Assembly: GCA_958299035.1 (NCBI GenBank)
Contig: CATQJL010000305.1
Location: 68,788,792 to 68,852,791, forward strand
Origin: Cylicocyclus nassatus
Lineage: Eukaryota; Nematoda; Chromadorea; Rhabditida; Strongylidae
DNA length: 64,000 bases
Direction of reading: 5' to 3'
The notes beneath the pieces were generated by a model. The model ran no database searches, was not told the DNA's origin, and was given only the letters and a program-made list of their open reading frames with translations. The position numbers and the translations under genes were made by a program. Shown one piece after another: positions 13,010 to 25,100 of the stretch (its first letter is position 1; every line of letters begins with the position of its first letter).

Positions 13010-13853
13010 TTAGGTTGTCCCGAAAGTTTTGTCCGTTTTTTTCATCTGCTCAAACTCAGAGAATAAACAATCCATGGACGACTTAGGTATTATTTGATTT
13101 AGATTTTTATCCTCTTTCTTACAGCTTTATTTGCTTTCTGATCTTGCCTGTCTTTGAGATGTTATCGCCACGGATTTTTCAGCAATTCAGCAGTAACGCC
13201 AAATTTCTCTTGAATTCTAAAAATTCTTGTCCTAAAGAGCGCTGGTAATCGTTATGTAGAGGAAACCTTTGTCTACATTGCGCCAATTTTAGATTACATA
13301 GGTCATGTTTTGTTCAATAAAAACGGCGGCTTTTTGATTACGTTTACCACGTGAAAGTACCGAAAATTCCAAAAAGCTACTTTTTTAGAGCAAATCAAAC
13401 TTGTTTATATAGCTTAAATGATGTTTAATATGAATCATATTTTGATTTGCAGAAACTTCAAGAGCTTTCGTGTATTTGCTGCACTTGCGTGTTTCATGAC
13501 TTTGCCAAAAATCGAGACCTCCGAAGAAATGATTTTCTAAAGCAGCAGATTTGGAGAATCTAAAAGTAATATTTTGTAGTCCGAGAATCGCTCTTTTTAT
13601 CCATACTTAACCCTTTCCGAACTTTGTAAGGAAACTTTTACAAATTAGCCTAACTTTGAGCAGATAAAATTGACTGGTGGAGAGTTTTGGCATTTATCAA
13701 AAAGAGCATTGGTACAAGATTTTGATTCGAAAATGCATACATAAAAAAGGAAAGAAAAATCTGCTCGAATGCATGTCGAGACTCATTCAGCTTTCTTGTG
13801 CGTGGTTTCACAGTGGTTTGAAAAAAACGGATAAAACTTTCGGGACAACCCAG
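13010..13853. mobile_element. Mariner-like non-autonomous element
   Basis: It starts TTAGGTTGTCCCGAAAGTTT after a TA and ends AAACTTTCGGGACAACCCAG before a TA, giving terminal inverted repeats of about 25-30 bp and a TA target duplication. The right terminus has lost the usual CTAA. No intact transposase frame was seen in its 844 bp. Confidence 0.85.
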
Positions 13854-14089
13854 TATGTTAAATTAAGATGGAAAATTCGCGGAAAAAGCTCAAAATTTTG
13901 TGAAATATGGCCTTTTATGAAGTAAAAGCAGAAAAAGCGCTATCTTTCGCCTTATTCCTATGGAATCCGTCAATGCCGTCACCATGCATCTGATATGTCT
14001 TCCCGAAGTAGCCACGGGGCATTGCAGGAGTTTGGTGATATAGACTTTGGCAGCATTATAGCTAAAAAGCCCAAAAGTAATCTTCAAAA

Positions 14090-14600
14090 GGTTTAACCAG
14101 TTTTGTAATGTGCTTAAATGTCTGCTAAGCTCCGTCCGCTATAAATAAGGAGCCGCCTTAACAGCGCACGTAAAGTTCTTTTGTTAGAGGAATATTAATT
14201 CAAAGCAAAAGAAGTTCTACATTTAGTAAACTACAAAAAAGCGTTTTTGATTCTTGTTTCATAACTAATAGTTAGTTGAGCGGACGAATAACAACGATAA
14301 CACCGGCGATTATTTATACAGAACCCCTCCCACTTACTTGAAGGCTGTAATTTCGACTGAACGTTTCATTGCCAATAATGGCGCTTTGCGAAATACGTCA
14401 TGATAATCGTGATACGAAGTAGTTGGAAAATGAAAATCAGAGTCTTTTAGCTTCATTACAAAAAATGATAGAAACCACAAAGATAAGTGCAAAGTCATAA
14501 ACTCTTCTGAGTCGAATTTGAGAATCTACTGCATATGCCAAAAAAGAGGAGAGCAGCAATTTCCTAGAATACAATGACTATGTATAAGGCGGATAGTTAA
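14090..14600. repeat. Duplicated block upstream of the SRSX receptor
   Basis: This region aligns by eye with 19140-19640 (shared strings include GCGAAATACGTCATG and AAAAAATGAT), at roughly two-thirds identity with indels. It lies 1.7 kb upstream of receptor exon 1. The related block lies just upstream of the pseudogene's exon 1, so receptor and flank were duplicated together. A TATAAATAAGGAG stretch at 14142-14154 resembles a core promoter. Splice-like signals exist, but no reading frame stays open in both copies. Confidence 0.6.
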
Positions 14601-14618
14601 TTAATATTTATCGTTGTA

Positions 14619-14889
14619 CAGTCGCTTCATTTCATATGATCGTGTGCGCAATGGAACACACAGTCCACTTTTGCGTCTTCATCCTGGATTTGCAATCGCA
14701 AAAACGCAAGAGACTTACCGATTGTTATCGATTACATCAATTTGGGGTGACTAGTAACTAAAAAAAAGAAAATGCTAAGAACACCTTGGAAACACCTACC
14801 TGAAGGCTTGTTTCACGAATCCAGGATCGGGAGGCCAAAGGTGAACTGTGTGTGCAATGACACCCATGATCATATGAAATGAAACGATC
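14619..14889. mobile_element. MITE, copy 1 (CAGTCGCTTCATTTCATATG ends)
   Basis: Flanked by TA. The left end CAGTCGCTTCATTTCATATG pairs with CATATGAAATGAAACGATC on the right. It is nearly the same sequence as 55943-56218, sharing for example AACGCAAGAGACTTACCGAT. About 270 bp, non-coding. Confidence 0.85.
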
Positions 14890-15835
14890 TAAAGTCCTTC
14901 TCAAGCAATGTAGCAGCTTGTCAGATAAGTTCCTTACTCAAAGTTTTAGGAAAATTCAAAGTGTTTCATTTCGTCGCTTGAGAAGGACTTCTATACTTTC
15001 CTGAAAGATAGGAACAAGAACTCAGTTTCTAATAGTATCCGAAAGTTTCTATGTTGTAAACGGTACACATCAATATTGAAACTACTGTTTTTCTCTTTGA
15101 TATCGAAGCAAAGAGAAGTTGCGCGCGACGTCGCACGCGTCGTTCGCGCTGCCGCACTTCGTTGCAACTGTTGTTCCATTTGCGCTCATATCTCCTGAAC
15201 AAATATCGGCGCCACAACTCTACAGAGTCACTTGGAAAGTAGAAGCTTAGGCCTTAGACTTGATAGTTTTGGACTAAAAGAATACCTCCCGTAAACGTCA
15301 GAAAGATTCTTCAAAGCAGCGTGCTGCACCGTGTGCAGCACCGTTCCGAAACGTGTTAAGCTTTGTCCTGTTTTTTATCGGTTACAAAAACCCATAGAAC
15401 ATTGGACGTTAAGCGAATTAGCTATCATCCGATACAGACTTGTATCCCCTTTCTGCAATTTCTCTCTGATTTATACAGTCTTTGTGATGTTATCACTAAA
15501 GCTCTTCGAACAGATCTATATGTGTGGTCTAAATGCTGCACAATGTCGCGTGTATGTGAGAAAAAAAGTAGAATAAATATTGGCTGAGCAACTGGTGCAC
15601 GTTTTTCGTAGCTTTTCCTCCAAGCGCTGGTCTTCAAATTGAACCAATTTTCTCAGAAACTCTTTATAGTTTCTAAAATAGCGTTTCTTTTAGTTTCTTG
15701 TGTGTGCCTTCGCTTTTAATAGTCTGGCTCATTCCAAGGTTGTACACTCTTATTGTTGGATAAAAAGACTAAATTTCGAAACTGTTTCCTTTCAATTTTT
15801 TGGCCTGATTGAAGAATAATCGATTACGAGATTTA

Positions 15836-17551
15836 TAGATTGTCCCAAAAGTAAACTCCATTTTCAAATAACTTGAGCTGTTTTTGTTTTTTTTTGACAG
15901 ATTTAGGGTACCAATCGGTAGAGCGCAGCAAGCTCTACAAAACGACTACCAAAGTTCCACCTAATTCGTAACCTAGGTAATTTGGAGCCAGAAAAATTTT
16001 TCCAGCTACCCTAAAAATCGGATCTCCTTCCAGGAAATTCCTACGGACTTCCAACTTAGTCTTCATATAGTAGACGCCTAGTAGTACACAAAAATGTATT
16101 TGGTGGATTTTTTTCGGGACTCAATATTGAGAAACAAGTAGGGTCCCAAAATGCCAAAATGCATTTTTTCAGGTTTTTTCATGTAAAACTTGGCATTTCT
16201 CGATTATAAGAGCACATACAGGGGTAAGTTTTTGATATGCTTAGAAAGGCTTGTATACAATGACATATATGGAAGGGGCTGGGGGGGGGGGGGAGAGAGA
16301 GAGTTTGCCATTTTTGGACAATTTTTGTTTCTCGCTTTCTATGCTCGGAAAAAATTCGGTAAAGGCATATCTGCGTATTATTAGGTTGTTGCAAAAATAA
16401 TGTCCGTTTTTCTAGGCCTATATTTCAAACACCTTTTTTCCATCAAAGTTTCTTTTTCGATATAGAATTTGCATATCATTGGAAAGCTCTCTTCATGTAC
16501 TTTCTAACGATGGTGGAAATAGGCTGCTATCCTCATCTGTGAGAACTTCACTAGCATCTCGCAAAACTGCACTCAAAATCGAAACTTCGATGCTTGAGTT
16601 TCCGTGGCCACAATTCAGGCGCAAATCAACGAATTCTTCCGAAAACATAGCATTTCTATTGGATGAAGATTGTTTACCTACTGCATGCTTATGTGGATTT
16701 TTGGAGATATCTGAACTGAGAAATGGACGCTTCGATAGAGATACTCACTGCTGGCATTCTATGGATCAGAAATTTCTCATAATTAAGGCACTCGCCAAAG
16801 CTTCGCTCATTTCTGTAAGCTTGAGATTAGCACATTTCAACCACAATATTTGAAAAGAAACTCAACTATTCAGTGTGCGAAGAATTTCGAATTTTCACAA
16901 TTTGACACTTGCAAGCCTACAACAAGTAAGCTAAAAAAGTGAACTTTTTTGAAATTTTGTCTTTTCTTTTCGCAGAACTCTTTCGTCGGAGTCTTTTCTA
17001 TACCCTCATAAACTCTTGGCCTGCTGCTACAAAATAAGCTGATTGCCAGCCATACGAACAAAACTTGAAGGGAGTTGTAAGCTCTTAAAGAAGAGGTTTT
17101 CGAGAGAAAAACTTTTAGTTTTTTGACGAGTGGTTTTCTGCCCAACTGCGATCTCAGTATGAGCAGGCACGCGCTGAATTACGGAAGGTTTGCTGTTTCT
17201 GATGGTTTTGACTCCATTCAAAAATATGAAGACTGAACGAAGTTATAGCCCTCCAAAGTGGAAATTTGCAAAACGGACATTATTTTTGCAACAACCTAAT
17301 ACTATATGCCTACTGTATAATGACCAAGTTGGAGGTCTGTAGGATTCTTTGTCGCAGAAATTCAATTTTCAGGTGACAAAATTTTTTTTTGATTTTGGCT
17401 TCAAACTTTACATGGAAGGCGATTTAGGCGGACCCCTAGCAATCATTTTGTAGAGCTTCATTTGCTCTGTCGCAAGATACCCTAAATATACTAGGAAGAC
17501 GAAAACAATTTGAGTCATTCAAAAAAGGAGTTTACTTTTGGGACAACCTAA
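15836..17551. mobile_element. Mariner-like element (outer), interrupted by another
   Basis: The left end TAGATTGTCCCAAAAGTAAA follows TA. The right end TTTACTTTTGGGACAACCTA precedes ATA. The body is split by a second TA-flanked element at 16381-17299; removing that leaves about 800 bp, the usual size of its relatives here. No intact transposase seen. Confidence 0.85.
16381..17299. mobile_element. Mariner-like element (inner, nested)
   Basis: Inverted ends TTAGGTTGTTGCAAAAATAA and TTATTTTTGCAACAACCTAA with TA duplicated on both sides. It was inserted into the older element at 15836-17551. Its ends are clean, whereas the outer left end is degenerate, consistent with a younger age. The ORF at 16479-16853 shows no transposase motif. 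Confidence 0.9.
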
Positions 17552-18406
17552 TAGTTCTATTAAATGATTTTTGAACAGACCAAAAAGTTCTTAAGCAGGA
17601 TGCTTCAACGCAAACCTTAGTGATCCTTGGAGCCTTTCCGCACCCTGTGAAAAACTTAAGGGAAAAGCACTTGCAGAAGTGCTGCATAAAATAGTAACGG
17701 TAAGCTAGTGATAAAAAACGGCAAGGTCTTCTCTGAAACGGAAAAAAAGAATTTAAATTTTGGGTCTGCCGGGGAAAACGTGTATCAAAAATGAATCAAC
17801 CTAATTTTATATGTGCAAAAGAAAGAGAAAGATGTCGCACAAAAATTAGCATTTGTCGGAGGAAATCGAAAGCATTTTACAAAAAGGGCAGCTCATTTCG
17901 ATCTCCTCAAGTTCGATGTTTTGATGATCCCTTCGAAAATCTCGAAAGGCGGCGGCAATCCCGCTTCAAGCCCATTTAGTACGCAGGATGTTCTTGTATT
18001 CTGCTCTATTTTCTTGTTATTCGTGTTTGTTTCACTCATAAGCGTGTTATAGGAAATTTCGTATCTTTTTGCGAAGGTCAACGGAGACTTCGTTTCCAAA
18101 AATTGCCAGAGAGGCATCTTGTGAAAGCTTCGCTCTTTTCACATTCGTATCCTGAATGGCGGGAACAGTTTCACTCTTCCACACAATATTCCAGAATGAA
18201 CCACAAGGATACGAAAGAACCCTGTTTTTGCTGTTCTTCTCTTTTTGCGTTTTTTGATGCGAATTTTGTGAACCGCAGCGGATATGCTCAGGTGAGCGAA
18301 AAAGCAAGCTCGTCTTCAAAAGAAAAGCAGCAACACTTTACTTTTGAGGCTGTACAAATTTTGCAAATCACTCCACAATTTTTATCTGTCTTTGCAAAAA
18401 ACTTTC

Positions 18407-18792
18407 ATATGATAAGATACAAACATCACATAATGTCCAAGCGTATGCGCTACATCGCCCAAAGCCACGAAAGCAATAAATAAATTACAAGCGGTTCGTA
18501 ACTCTCTGAAATATTGGCATAAGTGCGAATGAGCCCGAATAAGCTATTTTCTTAACCTTGCAGAAAAATCTCCAACCACACTGCGCGTTTGATTAAAACT
18601 TTGTTGTTTGTATCAATTCAATCTAACTGAAGAACTAAGCCTTTTACTGAGCATTCGAAATCTGAAAGAAAGCGACAAACCTGGATTTCATGTAACATAA
18701 ACTATAGAGGAGTTTCCTAATGTGCTAATAATAGCAAGGATGGCGTAGCATATTTCATATTGCAGAGGAATGTGTGACTCCAAGAAGTCCAT
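18407..18792 (-). pseudogene. SRSX receptor pseudogene (exons 1 and 2 only)
   Basis: Copy of the first two exons of the receptor at 1417-12367. Exon 1 equivalent 18681-18792 starts MDFLESHIPLQYEICY and continues with TM1, but is 112 bp instead of 113: one base is missing after the GTTACA codons, bringing TGA into frame. Exon 2 equivalent 18407-18505 encodes an ELRTACNLFIAFVALGD stretch (TM2), but its donor reads GAAAGT instead of GTAAGT. Two independent lesions argue for a dead gene. No equivalents of exons 3-7 were found between 14890 and 18400, an area filled with mariner-like insertions. Confidence 0.85.
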
Positions 18793-19139
18793 AAGCCTAA
18801 ATTCTCAAGTACAGTAAGAAGCACAGAGAAAAATGATTTTGGGACAGGTTGGCCCCTCACAAGAATCTAGGATCATCCAAGCACTCATGTGCTTGTTCGC
18901 CCACGCTGAAAAGTTCTCGGAAAAAACCCAAAATGTTTTAAAATATGGGACCTTTTCTGGACGAAAAAATCACACATCTCGAGAAATGTTTATACCATTA
19001 ACGTGCATTTGGAAGGAAATCTTAAAGCATTTGAACCGTATGTGCAGGGAGATTTTTTCTTCTGAGGAAAAATTTAAGAACTCAAGAAAAGTCGCGGCTT
19101 CAATATGGGCCAGCTGTGTTACTGCTTAGACTACCTCTA

Positions 19140-19640
19140 CTAAGAATTTACTGAACTTTCTTGTCTGAAAGTGTGCACTAAGCAGAGTTTTTTTTGCACA
19201 TTTGTAGAATTACCAAGTATTAAAGTGGTAGAAGCTCTATGTTTACTCAACAAAAAAAGATTTTGATTCCTGTTACATAGTGAAACTAACAATTTGTTGA
19301 GCAGACGAATACAAACAAATCACAACGGTGAGACCCGCTGATTATGTATCAGCTGGTCTTTATACCTTCCACTTACTTCAATGTTGTAATTTTCATCGCG
19401 CGTCCTACTTGGAAATACATAGCGAGACTGCGAAATACGTCATGGTAGTCTAGTACGAGATAGTTGGAGAGAGAGAGAATGTCAAAATGTACTAATCTCA
19501 GCAGCACCGCAAAAAATGATGGAAACCATAAAAATCCTCAGCTGCAAGGTTACGAGCCTCTTGAGCCGAAGTAGTATCTACCACGTGTGCGAAGAAGAAG
19601 AGAGCAACATTTCTCTACAACGCAATGATTGTAAAACGAA
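19140..19640. repeat. Duplicated block upstream of the SRSX pseudogene
   Basis: Diverged partner of 14090-14600, in the same orientation and same relative place to its receptor copy. In one minus-strand frame both copies read a YHDVFR string near a potential AAGTAAGT donor, but stops interrupt that frame upstream. It may be a decayed exon, a promoter or plain duplicated spacer. Confidence 0.55.
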
Positions 19641-20063
19641 AGATCAGTGAATTTTATTGCGTTATAGCATTAGAAGAGCAAGGTTTTTGAAACTAAATGT
19701 CTTTTGTTAGATTAGAGAGTTACAGGTTTTGACGCCAGAGATTGTTGCAATGTTCATGCATGTTTATCAGGCTACAGCGACATTGTATAAAGAACTATAT
19801 TTTCTGAACATTTTTATAATTGAGACTCATTTTCGAAATGTCTTTTAATGCCTCAGTTGGAGAGTACACGTACAAGCAAGCTGGAGGCTTGTTTTTGTAA
19901 GGAGAGTTCCTGGGTGTTTGGTATTTTTCAGTTTTTGGCTTCAAACTATCTAGATTACAAATGTTTTATACTTTCTAATTACTAGCGGCAACACGAATAT
20001 ATGCGTCAATTTGTTAAGAAAATAATAGCTTCAAGAAAATAATGGCGCTTCCCAAGCTATGGC

Positions 20064-20795
20064 CAGGGCTCGGCACGAGGTGGCTAGTTGAAAATGCAAA
20101 AAACGAAGTCCCCCTTGACTTCGCCACAAAAGTACGGCATCCCCCTTGACACGCTAACGAATAAATCAAACGTGAAAACAAAAAGAATGAAATAGAATGC
20201 AAGACCGACAATAAATAGGCAATAAGAGCTAGTGATTGTTTGTATTCTCCGGGTCGGCGGCATGCTGTGTCCGCCGCGCACAACCGCGAGCTTGGAGCAG
20301 CTTTGCCGCTGCCATCCAAATAATTTGGAGGGCTATAACTAGGCGGGGAGGAGAGGGTTTACGGAGGTACAAGAGCTGTTTTGTAGAATATTAGATGTAG
20401 ATTACTTTTATGTAAAAAATTTGAAAAAAATTATGTGAAGTATGGGAATTATATGACTTTGTTTGCGCTAAGCCACCTCAGGTGGCTATCCAGGTGGCTT
20501 GAAAGCCACCTAACCCCGAAAAACGTTTGCCATGCCCTTAGTTCATATGATTTTTTCATAATTTTTCACACATAGTCCCAACTCCCCATTGTCCATCTAC
20601 ACACCTATTTTGATGCCATTTCATCTTCACTTCGCTGTAAACAAACCTTTGTTTATTTGCTGGCGGCATGCCGGCAGCGTGCCGGCAGCAGATCGAGAGA
20701 CAGCGTTATGCTCTTCCGCAAAAACGATATCCCCTTTGCTTTTTCCCCCAAAACGATATCCAGCTTGCTTTGCAAGCCAACTGTGCCGAGCCCTG
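20064..20795. mobile_element. hAT-like non-autonomous element with perfect 8-bp target duplication
   Basis: Ends CAGGGCTCGGCACG and (C/T)GTGCCGAGCCCTG are inverted repeats. The 8-bp GCTATGGC lies directly on both sides (20056-20063 and 20796-20803), as expected of hAT transposition. The interior folds in part on itself (GTCGGCGGCATGC with GCTGGCGGCATGC region). No transposase. A shorter relative is at 37742-37971 and a probable right-end fragment at 61020-61052. Confidence 0.88.
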
Positions 20796-21205
20796 GCTAT
20801 GGCGACCGGGCGATCGAGTGAATATTCGAATCTTTTTGGATTGCTTTTTTTTGTTTCCTAATGCTAGCTTTTCCATACGTTATGACTATGTTAAGTGCTA
20901 CACTAAGATGATGCACTAGCGATTTGCTTTTGCTAATTCCAAAGTTGTTTTCTAAAAAAGACAAATATTCATTTATCCCGCTTTGTTCCAAGTAAAAGCA
21001 ATGAGGATTTTCACGCGAGCGGCGATCTACAATCGAGTGTTTGGTGTAGAACACCTACTACCTTATTTGACAAGTGTCATTACAGAAATGTGCACACAAA
21101 AAGAAGAACAAAGTAATAAAGCATAGCCAACACTTCCAAACTTGTAGACCTGAGCATTTTTGTCGGCCAAAAATTTTAATGAAGTTTCAACCATTGTTAT
21201 ACATA

Positions 21206-21882
21206 CAGGGTGTCTCAAAAAAATGTTAACATGTTTGATCGTTAACAACTCCCTTGCTTTCATGTCCTTCGCCGAGCTTTAGGTGCCATTCTGTAGAGGG
21301 AGGTTCAGCTTAGATCACCAGTATGGAGCGAAACGTCCATCTCTCTCCATTACTGTAGGATTACGGTAGGAACTTTGCCATGGATTTTAGGCCATTGGAG
21401 GCCATATTCTGCCCGGGAACAAAACCAAACAAGCCAGAGACGCTCATACAATGGTAATGAAAGCCGCTGATCTCGAATGTGAAATCTCCGCTTTACTGTG
21501 ATGCTTCTTTCCTAGGTTTTCCCAGGTAAACCGCAATACCTGAATTTCCAGCTTCTGTCAGAAATGTGATTACACTAACAAAAAAAGCTAAAAACACTCG
21601 TCAAAAGTTGTGTAGTGGAATCAGCGTGAACGGAAACCCTAGTACACGATTTTTCAGATTTTTTGAAAAAAAATTTGTCAGATGGCTTTTCTCATAATGT
21701 TTCATATGCTGAAAGTTCTTACCGTAATCCTGCAGTAACGGAGAGCGATCGGTGATTTGTTCCATACTGAAAATCTAAGTTGAACCTCGCTCTACAGAAT
21801 GATGCCTCGAATGGGCGAAAGACATGAAAGCAAGGAAGTTATTAACGATCAAAGAGTGTTAAAATTTTTCTGGGACACTTTG
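21206..21882. mobile_element. Mariner-like element with CAGGGTGTCTCA ends
   Basis: Left end CAGGGTGTCTCAAAAAAATG after TA; right end TTTTTCTGGGACACTTTG before TA. Longer sub-terminal inverted homology extends inward (GATCGTTAACAACTCCCTTG on the left against its complement at about 21830-21855). About 677 bp, no intact transposase. Confidence 0.8.
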
Positions 21883-22044
21883 TATGTCGGAACGTCATGT
21901 TCAAAAACATCAAAAATCAAAAGCCAAAATTTTAACAGGCAAGAAAACTTCAAGTAACCAGTTCGCTTGGAGTGCAACTTGCTACTGAAATCTGTACTTT
22001 TCGAGCGTTTTTTTTGTTACAACCATACTGTTACTTGAATAAGC

Positions 22045-22050
22045 TTTATT
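22045..22050 (-). terminator. Polyadenylation signal of UGT-A
   Basis: AATAAA on the minus strand (TTTATT on the plus strand), 62 bp downstream of the UGT-A stop codon, the usual distance for nematode 3' UTRs. Confidence 0.55.
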
Positions 22051-22111
22051 AGAGCATTATTGAGGCATCAACAAAGCTGACATAGCAAGGAAGTTGTTTA
22101 CCAAAGGCTAC

Positions 22112-25100
22112 TCAATCTTTTTTGACTTTTACTACAGTAAAACATTTCGAAATTAATTTAGTCATTACATATATTACGGTAGTAATTGTTAACATAACAA
22201 CTAACGCTATATCAATAAGGTAATATTGTATAAACGAGAGCTGCCTTCCGTATGGATCCAAGTTGGGTAAGCGACCGAACCTATAATTTTCAAGTTACAC
22301 TAAGCCAGCAAATCGAACAAAACCTACTTTGCTGCAAATTCTGTGTGCCGCAAAAAAAGCTCCTTTGGGCTAATAGGCTGCTTGCGTAACATCTCAGCAA
22401 GACGTTTAGCGTTTTTTGAATAGCTAAAATGTATTTTTTAATAGAGTTGGGTCAAAGTTGTACACACTCTAGAAATGCGAGAAATCACCATAGAAAGTTA
22501 TACCTCGTATCGCTAAGTATGATTCGAAGGCTTTCCCTCAACTTCTCTGGGGTCTCTAGATCGTATTTAGTCAGATCAATAGCACCTCCATGCTTAGCAA
22601 GCATCTTAGCATTCCGCGGTTGATCACCAAAAATTGGAATCTGGAAGTTTTGATGTGCTAACAACAAGTAAAGTTCTAATTAAAGGCTGCTGCATGACGA
22701 AGGCGGAGTGGCGTTATTAATTGAGCGAGCGCGAACGCAACGCGCGCGTATCCTCACCGTTGCAGATCCCGCACCTCATGCGCTCTGCGGCTAGTAAAGC
22801 CGCGTTCGCGCCCGAAGATATTGCTCCTTCGTCATGCAGCAGCTTATATGTCCCTAATAGTATGGTAAACTTACAAGGACGGCTGGTTTGCCCTGATGAG
22901 CTAATTCCGTTACGCTACCCAATCCTCCATGAGTAACAAAAGCGGTTAGACGTGGATCAGCTAAAAATTGGCATCAATAGCGGCAACTCAATTAAGATAT
23001 TTTGAAGAAAAGGAGTGAAAAACACTTGAGAGCAGGAAAAAATTCACTGTGTAAGTTAATAGGTAGCAGCCGTACCTAGTAAAGCGTTTTGAGGAAGCCA
23101 TGTGCTCAGATGAACGTTGGGAAGATGATCAGCAATTTTTGAGTCCTTTTCTTCGTATTTAAATATAAATGTTGTCTCCGGCATAGATTCAAAAACTTTT
23201 AAAAGTGATTCTCTGAAAGAAATAATGTATAGGGCTAAAACGCCAAGCAAAGTCTAGAGTATATCACATGATTCTAGGCACTACCTACTTGTAATCCTCA
23301 GGCATGTACATTGCTTTTGCCACAGATCCAAATGACACTAGAACTGTCGTATTACGTTCGTTCAAAACCGCATCCCATTCCTGCAGGTACGCAATTATTT
23401 CTACTGTTTATAACCCTACCAGACACTAACCGCTGGAAGCTTGTTCTTCTTCGAATCATTCGGCACAGTAATTCCACCAATAGGCACAGTTTTGTGAAGC
23501 ATGGGACGAGGATAGTCAAGGTAGGGATTGGAGTTAGTGAACAGATACGAAGCATCGGCGAGGAGTTGCTGAAGTCGTGAATAAAATGTAAAGATTTGTA
23601 GAGAAGAGATGAACGAGATAGACAAAGTAAGACCGCATTTGTTTTCTTGTTGTAAAATATCATATGCAGAGTTCAAAGGTTTCTTTCCAGACCCAACAAA
23701 TGCAAATCGCGAAAAAAAATAAGCGCGAATGCTTTCGATTTGGGCGGATAATTATTAGGTTGGTGCAAAAGTAATGCGCGTTTTTCTAGCCCTTGTTTTA
23801 GAACAACTTTTCTCCAACATTCTTCTTTGGAAAAAACTTAGCAAACTTTCAAGAAGCTGCTTTCATCCTCTATCCAAGGCGGCTTCTATCTTCATTAGTT
23901 AAAAAATAAGAGAGCTTCACACAACCGCACTCGAAACCAGAATTTCATTGCATTTACTTTTCTGGCCAGAAACCAAGGCCGAATAGCAAACTTCTGAAAC
24001 TCTAGCTACTATATTCAATGGAAATTGTCTACATCATGCACATTTTACTATTCTCTCAAAAATTACCTAGACTGAGATTTCGGCGTTTCAACATGGGCAG
24101 TCGTTTTGATCATTCTGTGACCCATAAATTTCCTTTGAAGAGGGCAATCGCCAAAGCTTTGCTCATTTCTGTAAGCGTAAGGGTGGGCCTCCTACTGACA
24201 GTTTTTACAGAATCGTGTAGCTGTTCATTATGCAGAAGTTCAAGAAAATTCCATATTTTAGGATTTTTAGGCCTTCGAAAAAATGTCCAAAAAAAGACAA
24301 TTTTGGATTTTAATTTTTTCCTTTTGGCAAAATCCTCTCTGTTTGGCCCTTTTCAATTTTTTCTGTACTAATGGATTCCTGCTACAGTATAGGCTACTTA
24401 TTATCTATATTAACTCATTTTGAAGAAAGTGATGATCAGTTAAAGACGAAGTTTAAAAAAAATTCTTCTGCTTATCAGTCCATATTTTTCTGCCTGTCGA
24501 TGATATGAGTATAGGGAGGTGTGCGCTGTATTGCGAAAGATTTGGTGCCTTCAATGTTTTTTACCGCAATGAAAAACGTAGTTTTTTTTTAGGAAGTTAT
24601 AACACGTCAAAGTGGGAACTGGCAAAACGCGCATTACTTTTGCACCAACCTAATAGAAAAACCAGCTTATTAAACCAAAGGGAAAATTAAAATTAGATAT
24701 TAATAAACATTTTAGCATCTAGCGATTAATACTAAAAGTAATAAAAAAAACTGATAATGAACGCAAGGAACTACTTTTGTCTGTTTCTCTCAATCAGCTT
24801 GTATCTTGATTGGTAACAAAAAATGTCCTAAGCAAGTTGGAAAAAATGAAATTTTCTCTATCTAATACGTATCAAAACAATCGATTCTGTTAAAGTTGGA
24901 AGATATCAAAAATTTTCCAATTTTTGGTGCACAGCCAGCACTAATCAGCCTAATATAATGAAGCATGGAAAGAAAAGTTTTGAAAATGTTATTGCTCTAT
25001 CTCCAACATTGCATCGCTAAAATTGCACCAATTTCCGGTTTCAGATTTGAATGATAAACCACCGAAGAAGCCCTCAGCAGTAAACAATCTCAGTTACCCC

